Part shown: one piece after another, positions 25,289 to 34,906 of the stretch
Layout: each line of letters opens with the position of its first letter
How positions within the stretch are numbered: position 1 is the first letter of the stretch
NCBI RefSeq assembly: GCF_018343545.2
Contig: NZ_JAGYPE020000012.1
Span: 52,301 to 116,300, forward strand
Source of the DNA: Neobacillus citreus
GTDB taxonomy: Bacteria; Bacillota; Bacilli; Bacillales; Cytobacillaceae
DNA: 64,000 nucleotides
Reading direction: 5' to 3'
Notes under the pieces: model-generated
Told to the model about the DNA's origin: nothing
Databases searched by the model: none
Seen by the model: only the letters and a program-made list of their open reading frames with translations
Program-made: the position numbers and the translations under genes

Positions 25289-26761
25289 CTATTGAATTGC
25301 CTTATATTCTTTAATAACCCGGATTGTTTTCAGTTCATCGTCCTCCGGTCCTTGAACAGGCAGTCCGGCCTCCAGGTTTTTCTTTATATAGTGGAGGTTT
25401 TCTTTCGTAATAATCTCACCAGGAATAAAAATTGGGATTCCTGGAGGATACACCATAATGAATTCAGCAATTATTCTGCCCTCAGATTTCTCCAGGGCTA
25501 CTACTTCCGTTTCAGAGTAAAACGCATCCCTCGGAGTTAAGGCAAGCAAAGGAATTTCCGGCAGGAGAACCTCAACAGGCTCGATCTTTTCAGAACGATT
25601 CTCATACTCTTTAGAAAGCTCCCTTAGGGCGGTTACTAAAATATCCCCTTCATTTTCCGTATCTCCTAAAGTAATGATACAGAGGATGTTGTAAAGGTCA
25701 GACATTTCCACTTCAATATTGTGCTTTTCACGGAGCCATTTTTCTACTTCATAGCCAGTAAGCCCTAAATCTTTGACGGAAATAATCAGTTTTGTCGGGT
25801 CATAATCAAATATGGCTTTGGAATCTAAAATTTCTTCACCAGGGCAATAAAGATGTTCTATTTCGTTCACTCTTTGACGGATGGACTGCGCAAGGCGAAT
25901 CGTTCTGTCAATTAATTCTTTTCCTTTCATCACCAGCTGTTTCCTGGCAACATCCAGCGAAGCCAATAATAAATAAGAAGTGGATGTTGTCGTAAGCATG
26001 CTGAGAATGGATTGAACATGTTTAACCGAAACAAGACCTTCTTTAACATTTAAAATGGAGCTTTGCGTCATCGAACCGCCAAGCTTATGGACGCTGGTTG
26101 CAGCCATATCCGCACCTGCCTGCATGGCTGATATTGGAAGGTCTTCATGGAAATGAATATGAACTCCATGGGCCTCGTCTACAAGGACAGGCACTTCGTA
26201 AGAGTGGGCAATTTCCACGATTCTTTTTAAGTCGGCGGAAACTCCAAAGTAAGTAGGGTTAATGACTAATACTCCTTTGGCATCAGGGTGCTGTTCAAGT
26301 GCTTTTTCCACTGATTCCGGTGTAATACCATGGGAAATCCCCAGCTCCATGTCAATTTCCGGATGGATAAATACCGGAATTGCACCTGAAAAGACAATGG
26401 CCGACATGACTGATTTATGGACATTTCGTGGCACAATGATTTTATCTCCAGGGCCGCAAACTGCCATAACCATTGTCATAATGGCTCCGCTGGTGCCTTG
26501 GACTGAAAAGAAAGTATGGTCGGCACCAAAAGCTTCTGCCGCCAATTCCTGGGCCTGCTTAATCATTCCTTTAGGTGAATGAAGGTCATCAAGCGGTCCA
26601 ATATTAATTAAGTCAATGGAAAGAGCATTCTCACCAATGAACTCTCGGAATTCCGGATCCATACCGGCTCCTTTTTTATGTCCAGGTATATGAAATTGAA
26701 TTGGATTTCTATTGGCATGTGCTAATAAACCGCTAAAGAGCGGTGTTTGATTTTGGGACAA
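25289..26761 (-). CDS. speA: arginine decarboxylase SpeA
   Basis: PLP-dependent fold type I decarboxylase of 490 residues, converting arginine to agmatine for spermidine synthesis. Near full-length agreement with B. subtilis SpeA (FHIPGHKKGAGMDPEFR, VQGTSGAIMTMVMAVCGPGD). The PLP-binding Lys is in TSVHKLGGS and the Asp/His pair in VDEAHGVHIH; the C-terminal small domain includes YPPGIPIFIPGE. The TTG at 26761 gives the conserved MSQ... start and follows AAGAGGTG; the longer in-frame extension is not expected. Convergent with SR1. Confidence 0.95.
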   Translation of the reverse strand: MSQNQTPLFSGLLAHANRNPIQFHIPGHKKGAGMDPEFREFIGENALSIDLINIGPLDDLHSPKGMIKQAQELAAEAFGADHTFFSVQGTSGAIMTMVMAVCGPGDKIIVPRNVHKSVMSAIVFSGAIPVFIHPEIDMELGISHGITPESVEKALEQHPDAKGVLVINPTYFGVSADLKRIVEIAHSYEVPVLVDEAHGVHIHFHEDLPISAMQAGADMAATSVHKLGGSMTQSSILNVKEGLVSVKHVQSILSMLTTTSTSYLLLASLDVARKQLVMKGKELIDRTIRLAQSIRQRVNEIEHLYCPGEEILDSKAIFDYDPTKLIISVKDLGLTGYEVEKWLREKHNIEVEMSDLYNILCIITLGDTENEGDILVTALRELSKEYENRSEKIEPVEVLLPEIPLLALTPRDAFYSETEVVALEKSEGRIIAEFIMVYPPGIPIFIPGEIITKENLHYIKKNLEAGLPVQGPEDDELKTIRVIKEYKAIQ

Positions 26762-26967
26762 TTTATACACACCTCTTATTAAGATCTCTTGTAAATAAAG
26801 ATTCAAAAAAACAAATTGAATTATAGCATTAAATATGTGGTCTGCATAGGAATTCTGAAAATTTTTATCCGAATGGATTTATAAAATTTAGTTTCCCAAA
26901 AGAAAAGGAAATTTACCCGTTTGAAACGAAATAACAAATAACGACTAATTAAGGAGTGATTTTTCAA

Positions 26968-27927
26968 ATGAATTGGCAGACACGAGTAACAGAAATATTA
27001 AATATCCGCTATCCAATTATTCAAGGCGGGCTTGCGTATTTAGCTTATTCTGATTTAGCCGCAGCCGTATCCAATAGTGGCGGCCTTGGGCAAATTACGG
27101 CCATGTCCTTGGCAAGTCCTGAACTTCTTAGAGAAGAAATTAAGAAGGTTAGAGAATTAACCGATAATCCTTTTGGAGTGAACTTTGCCATCGGGCAAAC
27201 CGGAAGGCCTTTTGCTGACTTTTTGCAGGTGGCTATTGATGAAGAGGTACCTGTTATTTCTATGACTGGCGGAAATCCGGCTCCTATTTTTGAACAATTA
27301 AAGGGTACATCCATTAAAAAGCTTGTCCTTGTTGCTGCAAGAAGGCAGGCAGTGAAAGCGGAGGAACTTGGCGCTGATGCTGTAATGGTAGTTGGGCAGG
27401 AAGGAGGAGGGCATCTCGGCCGTGAAGATCTAGGTACTATGGTGTTAATCCCTCAGGTTGTCGATTCAGTGTCAATACCGGTTATTGCTTCGGGCGGAAT
27501 AGGTGATGGCAGAGGGCTAATGGCCGCACTCAGTTTAGGTGCTGAAGGAATAGAGATGGGTACTCGTTTTATTGCCACTAAGGAATGTGTTCATGCTAAT
27601 GATGTGTATAAAAATGCATTGATTGAAGGCACTGAAACTGATACAGTGGTGATTAAGCGCTCGCTCGGCGCACCAGCAAGAGCAATTGCGAACACATGGA
27701 CAGATAGAATTCTTGAAATTGAAAAGAATCATGGCGGTTATGAAGAGCTTAAGGATTTTATTAGTGGAAAAGCTAATCAACAGTACATTTATAATGGTGA
27801 AGTTGATAAAGGCTTCGCTTGGGCAGGTCAGGTCATGGGACTCATTAAAGACGTACCGTCTACTGCCGAGCTTTTTGATCGGATTATCCTTGAAGCTGAA
27901 CAAATTCGCCGGAAGTGGAAAGAATAA
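26968..27927 (+). CDS. nitronate monooxygenase-like flavin oxidoreductase
   Basis: FMN-dependent TIM-barrel protein of 319 residues of the nitronate monooxygenase / 2-nitropropane dioxygenase / FabK family. Motifs: YPIIQGGLAYLAYSDLAAAV, AVMVVGQEGGGHLGR, and the phosphate-binding VIASGGIGDGRGLMAALSLG. Could be a nitronate detoxifying enzyme or an enoyl-ACP reductase II (FabK); sequence alone does not decide. AAGGAG precedes the ATG at 26968. It is inserted between speA and yktA relative to B. subtilis, 36 bp before yktA and probably cotranscribed. Confidence 0.85.
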   Translation: MNWQTRVTEILNIRYPIIQGGLAYLAYSDLAAAVSNSGGLGQITAMSLASPELLREEIKKVRELTDNPFGVNFAIGQTGRPFADFLQVAIDEEVPVISMTGGNPAPIFEQLKGTSIKKLVLVAARRQAVKAEELGADAVMVVGQEGGGHLGREDLGTMVLIPQVVDSVSIPVIASGGIGDGRGLMAALSLGAEGIEMGTRFIATKECVHANDVYKNALIEGTETDTVVIKRSLGAPARAIANTWTDRILEIEKNHGGYEELKDFISGKANQQYIYNGEVDKGFAWAGQVMGLIKDVPSTAELFDRIILEAEQIRRKWKE

Positions 27928-27963
27928 GAAACAATACAAAAGAAAGTCAGCAGGTGAGATCAC

Positions 27964-28236
27964 ATGGAATATCAGTATCCAATAGACTACAGATGGTCGA
28001 CAGAGGAAATTGTTGATGTCGTTCATTTCTTTGAAGCCATTGAAAAAGCGTATGAGTCCGGAATTGAACGCGACCAGCTGATGTCCGTATACCGGAGATT
28101 TAAGGAAATTGTCCCAAGTAAAGCAGAGGAAAAGACCGTTTGCGGTGAATTTGAAGAAATCAGCGGATATTCATCCTATCGGGCCATTAAAAAAGCAAAA
28201 GAAGCTTCTCCCGGTGAGAGGATTATGATGAAATAA
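27964..28236 (+). CDS. yktA: UPF0223 family protein YktA
   Basis: Small cytosolic protein of 90 residues of family UPF0223 ([33 protein letters not shown]), matching B. subtilis YktA. Function unknown. The ATG follows AGGTGATCAC. Preceded closely by the flavin oxidoreductase gene and followed by a bidirectional terminator. Confidence 0.9.
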   Translation: MEYQYPIDYRWSTEEIVDVVHFFEAIEKAYESGIERDQLMSVYRRFKEIVPSKAEEKTVCGEFEEISGYSSYRAIKKAKEASPGERIMMK

Positions 28237-28268
28237 ACAAAGGAGACATTAGCTGTCTCCTTTGTTTA
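28235..28268. terminator. bidirectional terminator between yktA and yktB
   Basis: AACAAAGGAGACA-TTAGC-TGTCTCCTTTGTT stem of 13 bp with A/T runs on both sides. Confidence 0.88.
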
Positions 28269-28898
28269 TTTCAAATTACAAGCAATTTTATATATTGGTG
28301 CAACCTTTTGGAATACATTTTCGATTTCGTTTATCAAGCCTTCAGAGCCAAGCGCGATGGCAGCTTCTCTATCTATCGTATAGCCGCACAATAGTTCTGC
28401 TTTTTTAACTGTTTGTAAGCGGTCGATAAGCCCCTTTAATTCTTCCTTTGACATTTCCCTGTGTGAGAAAGTATCAGGCTTCGTATGATCAGCAGACCAC
28501 GCAAATTCTTTTGGTATTTCTTTAAATATCTTGGTCAATTTTTTTGACAGACGCTCTGCAATTACTTCCTTCTGTGGAGCTTCATAAATAACTGCAAACC
28601 AAATAAATAAATGGGTATGCCATAAGCCGATTTGAAAATGAGGCAGCATTTTATAGCCGCGCGGATTATTGGCGAAAGCCACCCAGGTATCCTTTGGAGG
28701 ATTAACTGTCCGCCTTGCATGTTTGGCAATATGAACAAACATTTCATCACCAGTTAATACATTCAAGGCTGGGGCGAAATGATGGCCCAATTGCTCTAAT
28801 TTAGGACGAATGGAGGTTTTTAAGGCTTCCATTCTATTCTCCAATCCCGCGACTAAAAACACATTAAAATCTTCTTCGGTAAATCCTTTAAAATCCAT
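28266..28898 (-). CDS. yktB: DUF1054 family protein YktB
   Basis: Protein of 210 residues of family UPF0637/DUF1054, matching B. subtilis YktB (MDFKGFTEEDFNVF, HFAPALNVLTGDEMFVHIAK, FQIGLWHTHLFIWFAVIYE). Function unknown. The ATG at 28898 lies 9 nt after AGGAGG; a longer reading frame upstream passes through that box and is rejected. Divergent from ykzI. Confidence 0.92.
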   Translation of the reverse strand: MDFKGFTEEDFNVFLVAGLENRMEALKTSIRPKLEQLGHHFAPALNVLTGDEMFVHIAKHARRTVNPPKDTWVAFANNPRGYKMLPHFQIGLWHTHLFIWFAVIYEAPQKEVIAERLSKKLTKIFKEIPKEFAWSADHTKPDTFSHREMSKEELKGLIDRLQTVKKAELLCGYTIDREAAIALGSEGLINEIENVFQKVAPIYKIACNLK

Positions 28899-29066
28899 CC
28901 CTATACCTCCTATAAGCCATTCCCCAAACATTGTAGCATAATGCCTTTACAGACATGAAATGAACAGCATTCTGGGTTAAAGCACATATTTGTTCCAACA
29001 TTTCAAAATGCCTCATATTATACAGTAAAAAATAAACCGAAATGAATCCTAGGGGGAGGAGAAAAG

Positions 29067-29261
29067 GTGAAGCAGTTGATGAATACATCACTTAAAAAAG
29101 TTGGCGAAAAGCAAAAAGCAGCAGTTCTAAGATTGGAAATGGACTATGAATTAGCAGTTTTATTTGAAGCGATTGAAGAAAAAGACGAGAAAAAAATTAA
29201 AGAATGCAAACAGAAGCTTGAAAGAATCCGTTTAGAATTAATGCGGCTAAAAGCTTTATAA
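29067..29261 (+). CDS. ykzI: YkzI-like small protein
   Basis: Charged helical protein of 64 residues (MKQLMNTSLKKVGEKQKAAV ... KLERIRLELMRLKAL). Start is GTG after GGGGGAGGAG. Position between yktB and suhB equals that of ykzI in B. subtilis, and the length fits; the symbol rests mainly on synteny. Function unknown. Confidence 0.75.
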   Translation: MKQLMNTSLKKVGEKQKAAVLRLEMDYELAVLFEAIEEKDEKKIKECKQKLERIRLELMRLKAL

Positions 29262-29325
29262 AAATAAATTTGTATTAATAATTTAAGGGGATACAAAATA
29301 GAATGAAACGAAAAGTTTTCATAAT

Positions 29326-29366
29326 CTAAACGAACTCCAATGTGGACGGGGGAGTTCGTTTATTAT
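29326..29366 (+). terminator. terminator downstream of ykzI
   Basis: AAACGAACTCC-AATGTGGACGGG-GGAGTTCGTTT, an 11-bp stem followed by ATTATTG. Weak T run. Confidence 0.75.
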
Positions 29367-29531
29367 TGTGTTTGGAAAAAAGTTAATAAAAGTAAAAAAG
29401 GAATAAAGGCGCAAAAAGTTGATGATTGGCTTATCTTTGATTAAGCTATAGATACATGAAATTTTTTCCGTATCTCATACTACATACATCGAAAGCTCAC
29501 AAGAAATAAAGATAAATTGGAGTGAAGAAGG

Positions 29532-30329
29532 ATGAATTGGGAAAGTCTTTATTCCCAGGCAAAACAATGGGTAAACGAAGCCGGAGAGAGTATTCGGAAA
29601 TCCTTTAATCAGCGCTTAAGTATTCAAACCAAATCAAATGCCAATGATTTAGTAACGAATATCGATAAAGAAACGGAACAATTTTTTATCAAAAAAATAA
29701 AAGAGGCCTACCCTCATCATAAAATCATGGGAGAAGAAGGGTTCGGAGATAAATTGGACAGCCTTGAGGGAATCGTCTGGATGATTGATCCAATCGATGG
29801 AACGATGAACTTTATTCATCAGCAAAGGAATTTTGCGATTTCTATCGGGGTTTATGAAGACGGTGTTGGCAAAATTGGGTTAGTTTATGATGTGGTTCAT
29901 GATGAATTGTATCATGCTTTTTCCGGCAAGGGAGCCTATCTGAATGAAACTCCGATTGCGAATTTAAGCGAGACTTCAGTGAAAAAGTCCATTATTGCCT
30001 TGAACGCAACATGGGTAATGAAAAATCACCGAATTGACCATAATTTGTTAATTCCATTAGTTAGGGATGCAAGAGGGACGAGATCCTATGGGTCGGCGGC
30101 TTTAGAAATGGTGTTCGTAGCTACTGGCAGAGTAGACGCATATATCTCCATGCGTTTGTCCCCCTGGGATTATGCTGCAGGGGCCGTGATTATTAAGGAG
30201 CTTGGTGGAGTTGTCACTAATTTAAGGGGAGAGAAGCTGGATTACCTTACACAAGACTCCCTTTTTGTTGCTAAGCCGGGGCTGCATCAAACGATTCTTC
30301 AAGAATATTTAAAGGGCGGAAAATGGTAA
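29532..30329 (+). CDS. suhB: inositol monophosphatase family protein (YktC/SuhB)
   Basis: Metal- and lithium-sensitive sugar phosphatase family protein of 265 residues. Metal motifs GEEGFGD (about 67), WMIDPIDGTMNFIH (about 82-95) and SPWDYAAGAVIIKELGG (about 212-228). B. subtilis YktC hydrolyses inositol-1-phosphate in vitro. GGAGTGAAGAAGG precedes the ATG. Monocistronic with terminator. Confidence 0.92.
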   Translation: MNWESLYSQAKQWVNEAGESIRKSFNQRLSIQTKSNANDLVTNIDKETEQFFIKKIKEAYPHHKIMGEEGFGDKLDSLEGIVWMIDPIDGTMNFIHQQRNFAISIGVYEDGVGKIGLVYDVVHDELYHAFSGKGAYLNETPIANLSETSVKKSIIALNATWVMKNHRIDHNLLIPLVRDARGTRSYGSAALEMVFVATGRVDAYISMRLSPWDYAAGAVIIKELGGVVTNLRGEKLDYLTQDSLFVAKPGLHQTILQEYLKGGKW

Positions 30330-30362
30330 GAGGCTGACTTAAACAAGGTCAGCCTCTTTTTT
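30329..30362 (+). terminator. terminator of suhB
   Basis: AGAGGCTGAC-TTAAACAAG-GTCAGCCTCT followed by eight T. Confidence 0.88.
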
Positions 30363-30363
30363 T

Positions 30364-30442
30364 TAGCTAATAAGAAAGTATAAATTCAACTACGCCTCAT
30401 GAGCCGTCCTAACGGACTCGCCAATCGGCGAGTTTTCATTTA
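30364..30442 (+). repeat. dispersed repeat R, copy 2 (at the ylaF stop codon)
   Basis: About 79 bp: TTAGCTAATAAGAAAGTATA, AATTCAACTACGCCTC, CGTCCTAACGGACTCGCC, GGCGAGTTTTCATTTA. Same family as 13326-13397 and 63912-64000. Contains the perfect hairpin ACTCGCC-AATC-GGCGAGT. Its right edge contains the ylaF stop codon (minus strand TAAATGAAAACTCG). Confidence 0.82.
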
Positions 30443-30625
30443 TAACGTTCCGTTTTCACGCATTTTCTTTTTTGTTTTAAAACCAAGTCCCATGATAACG
30501 ATAACAGCAATAATACATCCTAATATCCCTAGCAGGCTTTTTTCGGCTATAGCAACACCTATTCCCATAATGCATGCTGCTGCAAGAATTGCATAAATGA
30601 GGAACGGCCATTTCACATCTTTCAT
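30440..30625 (-). CDS. ylaF: YlaF-like small membrane protein (DUF5325)
   Basis: 61 residues: basic N-terminus, two hydrophobic helices (about 7-27 and 31-50) and a basic tail (KTKKKMRENGTL). Corresponds to B. subtilis YlaF by size, topology and position just before the BipA/TypA gene. AAAGGAG precedes the ATG. Function unknown. Divergent from typA; its stop codon lies in dispersed repeat R. Confidence 0.8.
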   Translation of the reverse strand: MKDVKWPFLIYAILAAACIMGIGVAIAEKSLLGILGCIIAVIVIMGLGFKTKKKMRENGTL

Positions 30626-30770
30626 GATCTTTGCTCCTTTATCAAAACTTTATTTTTCATTCTACAATAAAATACTTTTAGGTTTCCACTCTTATTATGG
30701 TATAATGTTTTAGTTGTAAATGAAACTATAAATAGATTTTACCCGAAAATAGTCAGGAGATGGAACTTCT

Positions 30771-32609
30771 TTGAAGAAAAGAGATAATATAAGAAACATT
30801 GCAATTATTGCGCACGTTGACCACGGAAAAACCACTTTGGTGGATCAGTTATTAAAACAGGCAGGAACGTTCCGTTCAAATGAGCATGTTGATGAACGAG
30901 CCATGGATTCCAATGATTTGGAAAGAGAGCGCGGCATTACAATCCTTGCCAAAAATACTGCTATTCAATATAAAGATACAAGAATTAACATCCTGGATAC
31001 TCCCGGACACGCTGACTTCGGCGGGGAAGTAGAGCGGATTATGAGAATGGTCGATGGTGTGCTGCTCGTGGTGGACGCCTATGAAGGCACTATGCCGCAA
31101 ACAAGATTTGTGTTAAAAAAGGCGTTGGAACAAAATCTGACTCCAATCGTGGTGGTAAATAAAATCGACCGTGACTTTGCCCGTCCAGCCGAGGTTGTAG
31201 ATGAAGTTATCGACTTGTTTATCGAACTGGATGCCAATGAGGACCAATTAGAATTCCCTGTCATCTATGCATCCGGCATCAATGGAACAGCAAGTTTGAC
31301 TCCGGATAAACAAGATGAAAATATGCAGTCATTATACGAAGCCATTATTGAACACATTCCTTCACCAGTCGATAACAGGGAGGAACCGCTGCAATTTCAG
31401 GTAGCCCTTCTAGATTACAGTGACTATGTAGGAAGAATTGGTATTGGCCGTGTCTTCCGCGGAACGATGAAAGTGGGACAACAGGTTGCTTTAATGAAGC
31501 TTGATGGCTCAGTCAAACAGTTCAGGGTAACGAAAATTTTTGGTTTCTTTGGATTAAAGCGTGAGGAAGTTCAAGAAGCGGTTGCCGGTGACTTAGTGGC
31601 TGTTTCCGGTATGGAGGATATTAATGTCGGGGAAACCGTCTGTCCAGTAGAAAATCAGGAAGCCCTGCCAGTGCTAAGGATTGATGAACCGACCCTGCAA
31701 ATGACTTTTGCTGTCAATAACAGTCCATTTGCCGGCCGTGAAGGAAAATATTTAACATCCAGAAAGATTGAGGAAAGACTTCAAGCTCAATTGCAAACAG
31801 ACGTCAGCTTACGTGTCGAAAATACAGACTCGCCAGATGCATGGATTGTTTCCGGACGCGGAGAACTGCACCTTTCCATCTTAATTGAAAACATGCGCCG
31901 TGAAGGATATGAGCTTCAAGTATCTAAACCAGAGGTTATTGTTAAAGAAATTGATGGAGTACGCTGTGAGCCAATCGAGAGGGTACAAATTGATGTTCCT
32001 GAGGAGCATACCGGTTCTGTCATGGAATCTCTTGGAGCTCGTAAAGGTGAAATGCTTGATATGATTAATAATGGAACAGGTCAGGTTCGGCTAATATTTA
32101 ATGTTCCTGCCCGCGGCTTAATTGGCTACACAACAGAATTTTTGACGCTGACCAGAGGATACGGAATCATCAATCATACATTTGACAGCTACCAGCCAAT
32201 GGCTACGGGCCAGGTTGGCGGAAGAAGACAAGGTGTTCTTGTCTCAATGGAGTCGGGTAAAGCATCAACTTATGGTATTATGCAAGTGGAAGACCGCGGA
32301 ACCATTTTTGTTGAGCCGGGAACGGAAATTTATGAAGGAATGATCGTAGGGGAACATACCCGAGAAAATGACCTGACAGTTAATATTACGAAGGTTAAGC
32401 AGGCAACAAACGTTCGCTCTGCCAATAAAGATCAGACTTCTGTTATTAAAAAACCTCGTCTCTTGACCTTGGAGGAATCTTTGGAGTATTTAAATGACGA
32501 TGAATTTTGTGAAGTGACTCCACAATCAATTCGTCTTCGTAAGAAAATTCTTGATAAAAACGAACGGGAACGTTTGGCTAAAAAGAAAAAATATGCTGAA
32601 ATGAGTTAA
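30771..32609 (+). CDS. typA: translational GTPase TypA/BipA
   Basis: Ribosome-associated GTPase of 612 residues of the EF-G-like family, involved in stress and cold adaptation. G motifs: AHVDHGKTT (G1, about 15-23), RGITI (G3 switch region), [14 protein letters not shown]; followed by domain II (about 205-290), EF-G-like domains III and V, and the BipA-specific C-terminal domain (about 485-600). Start is TTG, 9 nt after AGGAGATGG; no better start exists. Followed by ylaH. Confidence 0.96.
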   Translation: MKKRDNIRNIAIIAHVDHGKTTLVDQLLKQAGTFRSNEHVDERAMDSNDLERERGITILAKNTAIQYKDTRINILDTPGHADFGGEVERIMRMVDGVLLVVDAYEGTMPQTRFVLKKALEQNLTPIVVVNKIDRDFARPAEVVDEVIDLFIELDANEDQLEFPVIYASGINGTASLTPDKQDENMQSLYEAIIEHIPSPVDNREEPLQFQVALLDYSDYVGRIGIGRVFRGTMKVGQQVALMKLDGSVKQFRVTKIFGFFGLKREEVQEAVAGDLVAVSGMEDINVGETVCPVENQEALPVLRIDEPTLQMTFAVNNSPFAGREGKYLTSRKIEERLQAQLQTDVSLRVENTDSPDAWIVSGRGELHLSILIENMRREGYELQVSKPEVIVKEIDGVRCEPIERVQIDVPEEHTGSVMESLGARKGEMLDMINNGTGQVRLIFNVPARGLIGYTTEFLTLTRGYGIINHTFDSYQPMATGQVGGRRQGVLVSMESGKASTYGIMQVEDRGTIFVEPGTEIYEGMIVGEHTRENDLTVNITKVKQATNVRSANKDQTSVIKKPRLLTLEESLEYLNDDEFCEVTPQSIRLRKKILDKNERERLAKKKKYAEMS

Positions 32610-32628
32610 TAAAAGGAGTGCAATTTAA

Positions 32629-32934
32629 ATGGAAGGATTCTCCCCCACTCTAAGATTTTTCATGCAGCTTACAGATGTTAAAACGGCTGTTTGGCTACAG
32701 TTTATATATATCGTGATTTTAGCTGTCGTTGTATATAAATTGGGATATGCGAAGAAGCTGCCTCTTTTAAAAAACGTGGTCATTTATACTTGTCTCGTAA
32801 TTGGATGCTTAGTTTTGCTGATTCTTTCTTATGCATTGCCAGTAGCCGAAGCGTTAGCTGTATCTGCGCTAATCTTAATAATATATAAAATCCGCCTGTA
32901 TCAATCGAAAAAGCAGCAGTCGGAGGCAAAGTGA
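32629..32934 (+). CDS. ylaH: YlaH family membrane protein
   Basis: 101 residues with two to three hydrophobic helices (about 20-37, 45-66 and 68-87) and a hydrophilic Lys/Gln-rich end. Matches B. subtilis YlaH by position after typA and size. AAAGGAG precedes the ATG. Function unknown. Confidence 0.85.
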   Translation: MEGFSPTLRFFMQLTDVKTAVWLQFIYIVILAVVVYKLGYAKKLPLLKNVVIYTCLVIGCLVLLILSYALPVAEALAVSALILIIYKIRLYQSKKQQSEAK

Positions 32935-32946
32935 TGGGGGGATACG

Positions 32947-33240
32947 ATGAATTCCGTTCAGGATGTTTTATATAATTGGCTGACAATAAAAGTAGTTAGT
33001 GATGCCCGTCCGGAAGATACGGCTGCGATAGATACCTTAAAGCATTTCGAACGAATGCTTAAGGATGAATACCATATTAGCAAAGTTGAAATTACGCACG
33101 ATGAAGTGATGTACTATGTTGCCTATCAGCAGGGGGAAGATAGTAAAAAAACACGTTTCCCACGGGAATTAATTGAAGTTATGCTGGACCAAATCAGTAG
33201 AGAACCAGAGAAATACGAAAACTTTCCTATTGCAGATTAA
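32947..33240 (+). CDS. conserved hypothetical protein between ylaH and ylaI
   Basis: 97-residue acidic cytosolic protein (NSVQDVLYNWLTIKVVSDAR, KVEITHDEVMYYVAYQQGED). GGGGGG precedes the ATG, 12 bp after ylaH, so it is likely cotranscribed with typA-ylaH. I do not recognise a named family. The alternating helix and strand pattern suggests a compact alpha/beta fold. Ends at a bidirectional terminator. Confidence 0.75.
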   Translation: MNSVQDVLYNWLTIKVVSDARPEDTAAIDTLKHFERMLKDEYHISKVEITHDEVMYYVAYQQGEDSKKTRFPRELIEVMLDQISREPEKYENFPIAD

Positions 33241-33274
33241 AAAAAGAGGCTGACCGGAAAAGTCAGCCTCTTTA
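33241..33274. terminator. bidirectional terminator before ylaI
   Basis: AGAGGCTGAC-CGGAAAA-GTCAGCCTCT with flanking A and T runs. Confidence 0.88.
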
Positions 33275-33472
33275 CCATTCATCCCTATCTGATTTTGGCC
33301 TGAGAAAACGGAAATTTCCGGTTTCCAGCCGGTCGTTCGTTTTTTTCGCTATACGTTCCTGACATGGATCGCACATATATGTATGGATTGGACGATTTCT
33401 TAAACGTTTTGCCTCTGGAGATTCGTCATCAATCGTTTCAATTTTATCACAAAGCACGCATTTAACTCTCAT
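33272..33472 (-). CDS. ylaI: YlaI zinc-ribbon-like protein
   Basis: 66 residues with two CxxC pairs (VLCDK region: C5-x2-C8, and CDPC near 34-37) in a treble-clef/zinc-ribbon arrangement, matching B. subtilis YlaI (DUF2197). AGAGGTG precedes the ATG. Function unknown; nucleic acid or protein binding is plausible from the fold. Confidence 0.87.
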   Translation of the reverse strand: MRVKCVLCDKIETIDDESPEAKRLRNRPIHTYMCDPCQERIAKKTNDRLETGNFRFLRPKSDRDEW

Positions 33473-33631
33473 TATGCACCTCTTTATATTTCTTGGTTAC
33501 TACTTATTATACTATAGTATCAAGGCTGTCTGTAGGGGAACGTTGTATTAGTTGAAGAAAAAAAGAGATAGTAGTAATATGGGAATATCTGTTTTAAGGC
33601 AGCATTGAAGAAAAAGGAGTTGAAAATAGAA

Positions 33632-34087
33632 ATGGTCAATCAAGTCGAACCAAAATTAATTAAACCTTTATATGAGGAATTGCAAAAAGAAAGATTTGTT
33701 ACGCTGGCTACCGTTGATTATGAAACAGGTGGACCAAATGTCAGCGCTATATCCTGGGTGCTTGCAAAAGATGAAAATATCATCTATTTTGCGGTTGATA
33801 ACCGTTCCAGAATCATTGAAAATATAAATAAAAATAACCATGTCGTTATTAATATTATCGCAAATGAGTCTACATACTCCATCCAGGGAGAAGCTAATTT
33901 AAAAGAAGAAAGACTGAAAGACGTTCCGTTGAAACTGGCCCTTATTGAAGTGAAAATTAAGGAAGTAAGGGATGTCATGTTTTATGGCTCTAAAATTGTT
34001 CAGGAAGTCCAATATGACAAAACCTATGATAAAAATGCCGCTGAAAGATTGGACAGGCAGGTCATGGATGCAATAAGAAAAGCTTAG
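33632..34087 (+). CDS. pyridoxamine 5'-phosphate oxidase-like flavoprotein
   Basis: 151-residue split-barrel protein (RFVTLATVDYETGGPNVSAI, IIYFAVDNRSRIIENI), typical of the PNPOx-like FMN-binding superfamily. The family includes flavin reductases and heme-degrading proteins, so the substrate cannot be assigned. The ATG at 33632 follows AAAGGAG; the frame upstream runs through the box. Terminator downstream. Confidence 0.8.
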   Translation: MVNQVEPKLIKPLYEELQKERFVTLATVDYETGGPNVSAISWVLAKDENIIYFAVDNRSRIIENINKNNHVVINIIANESTYSIQGEANLKEERLKDVPLKLALIEVKIKEVRDVMFYGSKIVQEVQYDKTYDKNAAERLDRQVMDAIRKA

Positions 34088-34107
34088 CCTACAGCTAAGC
34101 TTTTTTC
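34081..34107. terminator. terminator between the PNPOx-like gene and ylaJ
   Basis: AGCTTAGC-CTACA-GCTAAGCT followed by TTTTTTC on the plus strand. Confidence 0.85.
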
Positions 34108-34698
34108 TCATTTATGATAATTAGACTGTTTTTCCTGCTCTTTTTCAAGCTGGTTTTCTTGTTTTGCAGGGAGCTTTTTATCGGGTTCTTCCGTTGCGTT
34201 TTTCGGATTAGGGGTTATCAAATCTCCGGGTATTTCCGGCATTAACCTCCCGGCAACGTCAGCTAGCTCCTCCATAATCCCTTTGATTGGACGCCCGTTG
34301 TTTATATCCGCCTGAATTTCTTTGAGCCGCTCAGTGGTATCGGCATCTGCTACAACGATGGCATTGGCACCATACCGATCCTTTTTGAGGCTTTCTGCCA
34401 CGGAATATTTTATAGTCCCCACCTGAGAACGGTCAATTTTGGCATTTACATCGATTCCAACGATTGCGTAACGCCCTATTACCACGGCAGTTGCATCATT
34501 TACATTCGGTACGCTTGTCGCCAGTTCCACCAACCGCTTTGATATTTCCTGGCCCGTTTTTCGGTCTACACTTTCTATGTAGCTATTTTTTACATTTACT
34601 AATTTATTTTGTTGATTTTTTGCCGTCTCGTTATTTTGATTCGTATTACATCCCGTTAATAATAAGAAAATGGCAGCTGTCACTAAAATCTTCTTCAT
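34108..34698 (-). CDS. ylaJ: YhcN/YlaJ family sporulation lipoprotein
   Basis: Predicted lipoprotein of 196 residues: signal peptide with lipobox LLTGC (Cys near 17), then the YhcN/YlaJ domain (about 38-150; ELATSVPNVNDATAVVIGRY, GTIKYSVAESLKKDRYGANA), and a Pro/Glu/Gln-rich tail. In B. subtilis the homologues are made in the forespore and affect germination. The ATG at 34698 follows GGGAGGG; upstream in-frame codons precede the box. Confidence 0.9.
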   Translation of the reverse strand: MKKILVTAAIFLLLTGCNTNQNNETAKNQQNKLVNVKNSYIESVDRKTGQEISKRLVELATSVPNVNDATAVVIGRYAIVGIDVNAKIDRSQVGTIKYSVAESLKKDRYGANAIVVADADTTERLKEIQADINNGRPIKGIMEELADVAGRLMPEIPGDLITPNPKNATEEPDKKLPAKQENQLEKEQEKQSNYHK

Positions 34699-34906
34699 AA
34701 AAAACCCTCCCAAAAAGCTAATTAAAAGACTGGGAAAATTCACATAATATTCTATTTGATATGAAGGTCCCAACTAACAATTATTGTGCGGAACACCTTC
34801 TATCTTTATTCCAATAAACATATATTTTACCAAAGTCCAACCGGCAAAATGGCATGTATAGTAATGTTACACTTTCCTTACACCAAGTAAAGCAGGAGGC
34901 GTCGCT

